In this document: one piece after another, positions 32,781 through 39,595 of the stretch
How the letters are laid out: the number at the start of each line of letters is the position of its first letter
How positions within the stretch are numbered: position 1 is the stretch's first letter
NCBI GenBank assembly: GCA_029777335.1
Contig: JAKOSN010000167.1
Location: 1 to 58,095 of the forward strand
Direction: 5' to 3'
Length of the DNA stretch: 58,095 nucleotides
From: Planctomycetota bacterium
GTDB lineage: Bacteria; Planctomycetota; Planctomycetia; Gemmatales; Gemmataceae
The notes under the pieces: generated by a model
Seen by the model: the letters and a program-made list of their open reading frames with translations, nothing else
What the model was told of the DNA's origin: nothing
Databases searched by the model: none
Translations under genes and position numbers: made by a program

Positions 32781-35024
32781 TTAGACTTCCTTGACGACCA
32801 CGCGATTACCTTCGATCTCGATCACCTGCACCCGTGTGCCCGGAGGAACATAGCTCCCCTCGGCGACCACATCCACAAACTGTTCGCCAAACTGAACCTT
32901 GCCCGCAGGGCGAAGCGGTGTTGCCGACACGCCGATCGCTCCCAGGAGATTGGCCAGTTCTGGATTCACCACCGCCGACAACTCCTCGCCCTGCACGCCG
33001 GCTTCTCCTCCCGGTTGCAGGAGGAGGCGGTTGACGAAGGGGATACTTGGCAGGTAGCGGACCAGGATCATGGCAAGGATGATGGCGCCCATCAGGCTCA
33101 GACCGAAGGGGGCCACCGCCTGGCCAAAGCCGATCCATTCCAGTCGCGAGCGGGGCCATTGCCCATACGCGACCAGACCCAGCGATCCAAAGGTGAGAAT
33201 CAGTCCGCTCACGCCGCACACCCCGAACCCCGGCAAGACGAAGATCTCAATGGCGAGCAGAATCAGCCCCAGAATGAACAGGAGAATGGCGAGCCAGGTG
33301 ATTTGCCCTGCCAGACTCGAATGCGACCAGAAGAAAAGCACAAAACAGACGGCGGCAATCACCCCGGGGAGGCTCACCCCTGGCATCTTCAGTTCCAGGA
33401 TCAGACAGGTGATGCCAATCATGACCAGAAAGAAGCTCGTCCAGGGGTTGCAGAGGAACTTCTTCAGATCGTTGATCCAGTCGTCGCCATACTCTCGCAC
33501 CTTGTTCCGGGTGAGGCCATAACTACGGTACAGGGCGTCGAGATCCTCTGCCTCCCCGTGTGCCAGACCGAGTTCCCTGGCGCGCGCAGCGTTGAGAGAG
33601 AGACAATGGCCGGTGGCGCTTTCAGGGATTTCCCCGGCGATCACCCAGCGCGGATGTTCCAGTTGTCGATCCTGATCGACCTCCTGCCCCGTGAGGATGT
33701 CCCATTCGCGAGTGCCCCGCGCACTTGTCACCTTGAAGAGATTCTTGATGCCAGGATCGATCATCGCTCGAACCAGGCGCGGCGGATAACTGCAGTCGCG
33801 CGCCAGTTGTTCCAGATCTCGGGCGGCTGCCTGGATCTGGTCGGGGCTTTTGCCCGTGAGCACCTCGTGCAGATCGCCGAGCCGCGCTTCAGGGTGCATC
33901 ACAAAGAGATCACACCCCAGGGCGAGGTAGAGGGCCAGATCGCGCGCATCTCGGGTGACGTAGGCAACCGTCATCATCGGGCTGTCGAGGCGTTCCTTGT
34001 TCAAGGTGCGCAGATAGTTGGCGACGGACAGCGCCTCGGCAGTGTCTCCCCCACCGCAACGCAACTCCAGGAAGAGAAGGTTCACGCCATCGCCCGCGGC
34101 ATCCTTGATGCGCCGGGCCAGGTCGTCCTTCATCCCCGCCGTAACAGCTCCCTGAAGGGTGACATGGCCAGCCTTGATCGTGTTGCTGAGCAGAGGGTGT
34201 TCCTGCAAGGCGGAGCGCGGCAGATCGTACAGGCGAGCCAGATCTTCGCGGGTGCGCCGCGGGTCCTGTTCACACAACCCAACCTGGCTGGCGAGCTTGA
34301 AGCTGTAGATGGCGGTGTTATCGCCCTTGAACAGGATCGCCTTGGGGTCCGGATCGGCGTTGCGATCGCCGGCCTCCACATAGCCTCCCTTGAGGCTCTT
34401 CACGACGACCAGATTCTTCTCAAACAGCTTGCGCACCAGAACAGGCGAGGGGCGATGGCTGCTAAACTTCAGATACGCGAGCTTCTCGTCTTCCTCCAGA
34501 GCAGGGGCCTCGCTGGTGACCACCGGGCCAAGTTCGCCGTTTTCCGACATCACAATCCATTGGCAGGCCAGGACGGGCAACACCGTGTGCCCCGAGACAC
34601 GACTGTGCACAAAGGCAGTCGTTTTTACCCCTTCGTTGCGGAGTTCCTGAATCACCCGGGCCAGGTCACGGCAGGAGCCGTAACTGTTACGATCGCCGTG
34701 ATTTACCTTGTTTTCGGGGTTGAAATCGAAGATGACCTTGAATTCATGCCGTTGTTGCGGTTGTTTTTCGCGCTGCGCGGTTTTGAAGCGTTCCAGATCG
34801 AAGGTGGTGATTTCGCGAATGCGCTGGACAAGTTCACTGGTCACGGCCGGGACGGCAATCACGCGGCCCTCGACGACTCCAGGGTCATTGCCGTGCGCGG
34901 CGGGTTCACCTCCGCAGGCGAGGAGCGCCGCCAGACAGGCGAAATAGGTGCCAGTGCGCACCGCTCGGTTCACTGCTGGAGACGCCATCACCATCGAGGA
35001 GTTCGCGGTTCTGGCTGTTCGCAT
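32781..35024 (-). CDS. NfeD long form with two ClpP-like domains, apparently lacking catalytic serines
   Basis: This 747-residue protein has an N-terminal signal or anchor helix (VRTGTYFACLAALLACGGE). Two ClpP/SppA-like domains follow (about 50-240 and 270-460), then several membrane helices (FFLVMIGITCLILELKM onward) and a C-terminal NfeD OB-like domain (LRPAGKVQFGEQFVDVVAEG). In ordinary long NfeD proteases the motif is about SAGxxIALAxD. By eye, domain 1 reads RVSGHTVLPVLACQ, with Gly at the serine position, and domain 2 reads RDARDLALYLALGCD, with Asp there. Both may therefore be inactive. The ATG at 35024 has ACGAGG upstream. It is the first gene of the flotillin operon. Confidence 0.87.
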   Translation of the reverse strand: MRTARTANSSMVMASPAVNRAVRTGTYFACLAALLACGGEPAAHGNDPGVVEGRVIAVPAVTSELVQRIREITTFDLERFKTAQREKQPQQRHEFKVIFDFNPENKVNHGDRNSYGSCRDLARVIQELRNEGVKTTAFVHSRVSGHTVLPVLACQWIVMSENGELGPVVTSEAPALEEDEKLAYLKFSSHRPSPVLVRKLFEKNLVVVKSLKGGYVEAGDRNADPDPKAILFKGDNTAIYSFKLASQVGLCEQDPRRTREDLARLYDLPRSALQEHPLLSNTIKAGHVTLQGAVTAGMKDDLARRIKDAAGDGVNLLFLELRCGGGDTAEALSVANYLRTLNKERLDSPMMTVAYVTRDARDLALYLALGCDLFVMHPEARLGDLHEVLTGKSPDQIQAAARDLEQLARDCSYPPRLVRAMIDPGIKNLFKVTSARGTREWDILTGQEVDQDRQLEHPRWVIAGEIPESATGHCLSLNAARARELGLAHGEAEDLDALYRSYGLTRNKVREYGDDWINDLKKFLCNPWTSFFLVMIGITCLILELKMPGVSLPGVIAAVCFVLFFWSHSSLAGQITWLAILLFILGLILLAIEIFVLPGFGVCGVSGLILTFGSLGLVAYGQWPRSRLEWIGFGQAVAPFGLSLMGAIILAMILVRYLPSIPFVNRLLLQPGGEAGVQGEELSAVVNPELANLLGAIGVSATPLRPAGKVQFGEQFVDVVAEGSYVPPGTRVQVIEIEGNRVVVKEV

Positions 35025-35084
35025 GGGTACCTCGTGGAAGTCGGGGAGTCGTGGTCCGGTCACAATCCCGAGGAGTCTGTTCTG

Positions 35085-35113
35085 ATTATAAAGAGGTTGT
35101 GACTGCCTCGCAA
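35085..35113 (-). promoter_or_regulatory. Promoter of the NfeD-FloA operon
   Basis: On the minus strand, TTGCGA (35113-35108) is followed after exactly 17 nt by a perfect TATAAT (35090-35085). The start site would be near 35078, about 54 nt before the long nfeD ATG. This is the best sigma-70-type match in the window. Confidence 0.62.
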
Positions 35114-35209
35114 TCCGCCGAGCGAGTTCGAGACTCTCTATTCGTAGATTCGTTCCCGACCAAGGTCCATTGTTGCAAATCGCTTGCAGCTGTCGAACGG
35201 TGGCGTGCG

Positions 35210-35239
35210 TTGGACAGCGGGCAGAGTGTATCCCATACT
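35210..35239 (+). promoter_or_regulatory. Candidate promoter for DUF1570 gene
   Basis: TTGGAC (35210-35215) and CATACT (35234-35239) are separated by 18 nt, about 30 nt before the ATG at 35270. The match is moderate. Confidence 0.33.
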
Positions 35240-35269
35240 TGGGCGGTTGCCATTTCATGGAGGCTGCTC

Positions 35270-36751
35270 ATGTTGATCCCCTTGCTCCTCTGCTGCGCGG
35301 TAGGGATATCCCCCTCCTCGCTTCCTTCTTCGCTCCCCAATCTCGATTTTCGGCAGCAGTTCACGGGCTGGGAAGGCGAGGGATTTCATCTTACCAGCGC
35401 GAGCGGCCACGGCCCCTCGGGTGCACTGGCCGTTTGTTCGAGCGCGTGTGGGCAGAGAGGGAAGCCGGGACTGCTGCACCGCACTCTGGTGGTGCCGTCG
35501 GGGGTCGGGCACATCCGGTTCCGGGCCATGGCGATGGGCGCTCAAGGCAAGGCAGATCCCAAACTCGATGTGTTGCTGGAAACTCCAGGGCGCCAGTTTG
35601 TTCCCAAGTTGCTGGTGACCGCTGACGGGTGGAGGCCCACAACCGGGTTGCTCCCCGGCGAAAAAGGACGGCCGCGCGAGTATCTCTGGCCCGTCGCTGA
35701 TCTGGCCGGGCAGACGGTGCGGATCATTGTGATGGATCGCCGGGCCGAGCGAGGACGATACCTTGTCTGCACGGGCTTTTCGCTGGTGCCTGTCGGGGAG
35801 CTTGACGTTCGCGAGTTTGCGCGGTTTATGCGCACCCTGGGGCGGCAGCATCGGCTGGGGCCTCTCTTCAGTCTGGAGAGCGAACACTTCACTGCCATCG
35901 GCAATGCCGATCCGGATTTCGCGCGGCGACGGCTGATGAATTGCGAACTCCTGTACGATTTCTTTCTCCCGCACTTTCAGGAGGTCGGCTTTCGGATTCG
36001 CCGTCCGCCGGGACGACTGCTGGTGGCGATCTTTGATCGGCCCGACGGGATGGAAGCCTATCTCAATAGCAAGCTCTCCACGGGGATCACGGGGCTGTAT
36101 CACCCTGAATCGAATCGGCTGGTGATCTACGACTACGGCACCAATCGGGCCTTGCTCGCTGCTCGCCGCGAGGCGCTGAAAAGCGGCGAGGCGATCGAAT
36201 CGGACCTGATCCGGCAAGCCTTTGTCGGCTCGATCGATCGTCAGGCAGACGAGATTCGCCGCGATGTTAACATTGAAACAGTCATGCACGAGGCGGCCCA
36301 CCAGATGTCGTTTAACTGTGGCCTTCTCAATCGCGACGGCGATGTGCCGTTGTGGGTTGCCGAGGGGCTGGCCTGTTACTGCGAGCCCACAGAGGCCGGC
36401 TTCTGGAAAGGAATTGGAGAGTTAAACACTCGTCATTGTAAGTTTTTCGCGGGTCAGCTTCGCGATCGTGTGAAACCCCTGTCCTTGCGGCAACTGATCG
36501 AAAATGACGACTGGTTACGGCGCGGGAATTCGCTCTCGATTCAGCAGGGGTATGCCCAGAGCTGGGCGTTCTTCCGCATGTTGATGGAAGAACAACCGAA
36601 GACGTTGCGTGCCTATCTGGAGGCGATTTACTCTCGCCGAACCCCGGACCAGCGCCTCCACGATTTCATCGCCTACTTCGGTCCGGATCTGCGCAGGATG
36701 GAGGAACGCCACCAGGACTACATCGCACGACTGGCCGAGGCGGCCAAATAG
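35270..36751 (+). CDS. Exported DUF1570 protein, metallopeptidase-like
   Basis: This 493-residue protein starts MLIPLLLCCAVGISPSSLPS, a signal peptide, with GGAGG at the proper distance. The first ~190 residues are a beta-rich region of galactose-binding-like character (LDFRQQFTGWEGEGFHLTSA). The second part is DUF1570: SEHFTAIGNADPDFARRRL, RPPGRLLVAIFDRPDGMEAY, and the zinc-binding signature VMHEAAHQMSFN (His340, Glu341, His344) followed by PLWVAEGLACYCEP, whose Glu could be the third ligand. This looks like a gluzincin-type active site. The substrate is unknown. It converges with the downstream DUF1501 gene. Confidence 0.85.
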   Translation: MLIPLLLCCAVGISPSSLPSSLPNLDFRQQFTGWEGEGFHLTSASGHGPSGALAVCSSACGQRGKPGLLHRTLVVPSGVGHIRFRAMAMGAQGKADPKLDVLLETPGRQFVPKLLVTADGWRPTTGLLPGEKGRPREYLWPVADLAGQTVRIIVMDRRAERGRYLVCTGFSLVPVGELDVREFARFMRTLGRQHRLGPLFSLESEHFTAIGNADPDFARRRLMNCELLYDFFLPHFQEVGFRIRRPPGRLLVAIFDRPDGMEAYLNSKLSTGITGLYHPESNRLVIYDYGTNRALLAARREALKSGEAIESDLIRQAFVGSIDRQADEIRRDVNIETVMHEAAHQMSFNCGLLNRDGDVPLWVAEGLACYCEPTEAGFWKGIGELNTRHCKFFAGQLRDRVKPLSLRQLIENDDWLRRGNSLSIQQGYAQSWAFFRMLMEEQPKTLRAYLEAIYSRRTPDQRLHDFIAYFGPDLRRMEERHQDYIARLAEAAK

Positions 36752-36776
36752 CCAGCGACCTGGGTTCGATCGAGGG

Positions 36777-38147
36777 TTAGAACAGCTGTTCCACCACGCG
36801 GCCACTGCTGGCACGAATCGAGAAGCCATCGGGGCTGATGGGGGTATGCGGAGGGATGCCCAGAGCATGCAGGAGGGTGGCGGCAAAATCCTCGGGTGAC
36901 ACGGGATTGTCCTTCACATAGGCAGCCTGGGCATCCGAGGCTCCGTAAATCGCTCCGCCCCGCACCCCTGCGCCGGCCAACATCGCCGAGTAACAATGCG
37001 GCCAGTGATCGCGGCCAATCGCGGAGCCCCCCTTGCTAATCTTCGGAGTGCGCCCAAACTCACCCACCAGGACCACCAGGGTGCTCTCCAGCAACCCGCG
37101 CTGCTCAAGATCTGCGAGCAGAGCCGACACCCCCTGATCGCAACAGGGCAAGGCCCAGCCAAGGCCGTTCCAGCCCTTGCCGAAGATGGGGATCCCCGCA
37201 TTGCCGTGCATGTCCCAGGTTTCCACGCTCAGAAACTTGTCGCCAGGGGCAAGTCCACACCATCCCACCACGCTGACCAGGCGAACGCCGGCTTCAATCA
37301 AGCGCCGCGCGAGCAGGAGGTTCTGCCCCAGCGGATGCCGGCCATAGCGATCCCGCACCGTGGTGGGCTCCAGGTTGATGTCGAAGGCACGCCGCGCCGA
37401 GGAATTGCTGAGCAAATCAAATGCTCGGTCACGGAATGGAGCGAGAGGATCCCTGGTGTTCTCGCGTGCAGCCTGGCTTTCATGCTCTTTGAGGAGATTC
37501 AGACGGCTGCGCATGCGCTCTGGAGTGAGTTCGAGGGCGGGATCAAATGCCTTCACCCGAAAGTTCGGCTCGGCAGGGTTGTCGTCGTGCTTGCTGCCAA
37601 TGAGCAAGGGGGCGTGGTTCATGCCCAGGAACCCGCCCGTTAGATAGGTGGATTCCGGAGGCATGGCGCCGCCACCAAACTTCTGTAACCACACCTGCGT
37701 GGGCATCCCCGGGTCTGCCGGGCGGAGTTTGGACACAATCGCCCCAAAAGAGGGCGCGTTGAGCGCGGGGAGCGACTGCCCTGCGAGCAACATACGGTTG
37801 GCGACATCGTGGACCGGGACCTTGTGGCTCAGCGAGCGAATTACACAGTAACGATGCGCCAGGCGCGCCAGACGTGGCATCAACTCCCCCACCTGGAACC
37901 CGGGGACCGAGGTGGCGATGGGGCGATACGGTCCGCGTATTTCGGACGGTCCGTGAGGTTTCGGATCCCACGAATCAAGTTGGCTCAATCCGCCATACTG
38001 AAAGATGAAGATGCATGACCTCTCGCGACGGGGCTCTTTCGGTCGGACGGTGTCGGCGTGCAAAAGCCCTGGCAAAGAGAGCCCCAGAGCAGGGAGAGTG
38101 CCGGCCTGAAGAAGCTGGCGACGCGTGAGTTTTGATCGATGAAACAT
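36777..38147 (-). CDS. DUF1501 protein, Tat-exported
   Basis: This 456-residue protein has a twin-arginine signal (LTRRQLLQAGTLPALGLSLP). The DUF1501 family is related to the alkaline phosphatase/sulfatase superfamily and is abundant in planctomycetes, usually next to DUF1549/1553 genes. Visible family segments are CIFIFQYGGLSQLDSWDPKP, NLLLARRLIEAGVRLVSVVG, WDMHGNAG, LVVLVGEFGRTPKISKGG and GRDHWPHCYSAMLAGAG. The end, DGFSIRASSGRVVEQLF, is also typical. Unlike the other two DUF1501 genes here it stands alone, with no DUF1549/1553 partner. Its biochemical activity has not been established for the family as far as I know. Confidence 0.9.
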   Translation of the reverse strand: MFHRSKLTRRQLLQAGTLPALGLSLPGLLHADTVRPKEPRRERSCIFIFQYGGLSQLDSWDPKPHGPSEIRGPYRPIATSVPGFQVGELMPRLARLAHRYCVIRSLSHKVPVHDVANRMLLAGQSLPALNAPSFGAIVSKLRPADPGMPTQVWLQKFGGGAMPPESTYLTGGFLGMNHAPLLIGSKHDDNPAEPNFRVKAFDPALELTPERMRSRLNLLKEHESQAARENTRDPLAPFRDRAFDLLSNSSARRAFDINLEPTTVRDRYGRHPLGQNLLLARRLIEAGVRLVSVVGWCGLAPGDKFLSVETWDMHGNAGIPIFGKGWNGLGWALPCCDQGVSALLADLEQRGLLESTLVVLVGEFGRTPKISKGGSAIGRDHWPHCYSAMLAGAGVRGGAIYGASDAQAAYVKDNPVSPEDFAATLLHALGIPPHTPISPDGFSIRASSGRVVEQLF

Positions 38148-38188
38148 CGTCGAGGTCCCGGAGGCACACCGCATCTTGGAACAATCGA

Positions 38189-38194
38189 AGTATA
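38189..38194 (-). promoter_or_regulatory. -10 element for DUF1501 gene
   Basis: TATACT is read on the minus strand (38194-38189), with the start site predicted about 35 nt before the ATG at 38147. No good -35 was found. Confidence 0.35.
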
Positions 38195-38300
38195 CCCGGG
38201 ATCGTGCGCGCCAGCTAGCAAAACCTCGTCCGTCATCCACCAGGCCCATCCTGTCCGAGGGACGATAAGCCGTCAGGGAACCCATTACATCGGTTTTCAC

Positions 38301-38315
38301 CCATTCCCGGAATGG
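38301..38315. promoter_or_regulatory. Palindrome upstream of the sigma-54 promoter
   Basis: CCATTC and GAATGG are separated by CCG, a perfect 6-bp dyad about 140 bp upstream of the -24 element. It is a possible operator or enhancer-binding site. Confidence 0.3.
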
Positions 38316-38322
38316 ATTCTCC

Positions 38323-38354
38323 AGATTAACATCCGATGTCTCCCGAGATTAACA
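38323..38354 (+). promoter_or_regulatory. Paired direct repeats, candidate enhancer sites
   Basis: AGATTAACA occurs twice (38323-38331 and 38346-38354), 23 bp apart start to start. That is roughly two helical turns, with some flanking identity. The pair lies about 100-130 bp upstream of the -24/-12 promoter, the usual location for binding sites of a sigma-54 activator. Confidence 0.45.
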
Positions 38355-38450
38355 CACGTTTCCTCGCCGATAGGTCGCGCACGCCCTGATCGAGAGAAAT
38401 GACCCAGGAAAAATAGGCGATTCCTCGTCCATCACTGGATGCCCAGGCAT

Positions 38451-38466
38451 TGGCACGTGAGTTGCA
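38451..38466 (+). promoter_or_regulatory. Sigma-54 (-24/-12) promoter of the PEP-CTERM gene
   Basis: TGGCACGTGAGTTGCA matches the RpoN consensus TGGCACG-N4-TTGCA at every defined position. The invariant GG (38452-38453) and GC (38464-38465) are exactly 10 nt apart. Transcription should begin near 38477, giving a leader of about 278 nt to the PEP-CTERM ATG. Confidence 0.75.
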
Positions 38467-38754
38467 TAAAGTAATTAGTATTCGATGATCGTCCCAAGAT
38501 CGCCTCTGGAGAAACGATCCGGAGAAGTGGTTCTCACCGTATCACCCACATCAGGAAGATTCGGGCAAACCCGGACTGAATGAAGTATTCGCTTCCCTGG
38601 CGTTTCGGAACAACCAAGGAGCGAGGTTGGGAGTGTTTCTGAATCCCAACAAGCCAGACACGCGTTTTCCCCCGCACCTGGCTGTTTGCTCATGGGCACA
38701 AGTTGAGATTGGTAACAGTCGCAGTCTTGAAGTCACCCAACGAGGGAGAGGCAC

Positions 38755-39510
38755 ATGATACATCTTCGCTCAGCCAATTCGCTGAAGATGGCTCTGCTTC
38801 TGGGATTTTTATGCGTTGCGGGCAGTCCAGCCCTCGGTTCACCGGTCACCGTCGTGGGTGATACTGCGAACTCAACCGAAGGACTGGGGAACTTCTCGGC
38901 AACTCTTAGTTACAGTTCGTTTGGGGCCACATCGGGCTCGCTGTCAATTCAAATGACGAACACAAGCCCGCCGGCCAATGGTGGGTACATCACCGCTTTC
39001 GCGTTCAACGCTCCCAGCGCGTGGGGCGCGAATGTGGTAACCTTCGGGAGTACCCCCAACACCAATTTCAACGTGATTGGTGGGCCATCCTTCAACAACA
39101 GCATCAACGGTCAGCCGTTTGGCAATTTCGACATCGGCGCGAGCACCAGTAGTGATTTTCAGGGCGGGGGGTCGCCTAATGTCGGAATCGGCGTGGGCAA
39201 TCCGCCCGTGACCTTTACCTTCGGCATCACAGGATCGGGCCTGCCCACAACGGAAGACTCGTTTCTGGCCGCGTTGCTTGCGGAACTCTCCTCTCCGCGA
39301 GGTGGCGATTCCGCGCTGGCCTCCTTCGTGGTGCGTTTCCGCGGCTTCAAGAACGACGGCAGTGATAAGGTGCCAGGAGGTGGTGATGGCGGGGGTGGTG
39401 GCGTGGTGGTGGTTCCCGAGCCAGCGTCGTTGCTGATCTGGGGTCTGGGGACGCTGGGAGTGGCCGGGGCTGCCTGGAGACGTCGCCGGATGGCACAACT
39501 GGCGGGCTGA
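38755..39510 (+). CDS. PEP-CTERM sorting-domain protein
   Basis: This is a 251-residue exported protein. The N-terminal signal (MALLLGFLCVAGSPALGS after a short charged stretch) and the C-terminal tripartite sorting domain are both clear: VPEPASLLIWG at 220, then a hydrophobic helix and an Arg-rich WRRRR tail. Exosortase is expected to cleave there, releasing the protein toward the cell surface or extracellular matrix. The body is Gly/Ser/Asn-rich with beta-strand character, and a poly-Gly linker (GGGDGGGGG) precedes the sorting motif. GAGGGAGAGG precedes the ATG. No exosortase gene is in the window. The upstream sigma-54 promoter implies activator-dependent expression. The function of the body is unknown. 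Confidence 0.92.
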   Translation: MIHLRSANSLKMALLLGFLCVAGSPALGSPVTVVGDTANSTEGLGNFSATLSYSSFGATSGSLSIQMTNTSPPANGGYITAFAFNAPSAWGANVVTFGSTPNTNFNVIGGPSFNNSINGQPFGNFDIGASTSSDFQGGGSPNVGIGVGNPPVTFTFGITGSGLPTTEDSFLAALLAELSSPRGGDSALASFVVRFRGFKNDGSDKVPGGGDGGGGGVVVVPEPASLLIWGLGTLGVAGAAWRRRRMAQLAG

Positions 39511-39535
39511 TCCTTCCTCGAACGCAAAACCAAAT

Positions 39536-39563
39536 GAGGCCAGGTAGTTGAATACCTGGCCTC
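39536..39563. terminator. Perfect 11-bp hairpin terminator between convergent genes
   Basis: GAGGCCAGGTA (39536-39546), loop GTTGAA, and TACCTGGCCTC (39553-39563) form a perfect stem 25 nt after the PEP-CTERM stop. On the minus strand it is followed by a T-rich ATTTGGTTTTG, so it fits best as the terminator of the matrixin gene and probably works both ways. Confidence 0.72.
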
Positions 39564-39595
39564 TGTGTGTTCACGTTGCCTCACCCGAGCCGCCC

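Larger units (their letters stand above)
38148..38754. other. 607-nt regulatory intergenic region
   Basis: This gap between the DUF1501 gene (minus) and the PEP-CTERM gene (plus) holds a -10 for the former, and a palindrome, paired direct repeats, a sigma-54 promoter and a long leader for the latter. The leader can form two stem-loops: GTTGGGA/TCCCAAC (38626-38632, 38644-38650) and AGCCAG/CTGGCT (38652-38657, 38678-38683). No coding sequence was found. Confidence 0.6.

Noticed and set aside
32544..35102. 852-codon open frame on the plus strand opposite the NfeD genes
   Set aside because: It is rich in His, Gln and Arg with no recognisable domain. It mirrors the strongly supported NfeD coding frames, so it is a product of GC-rich codon use.
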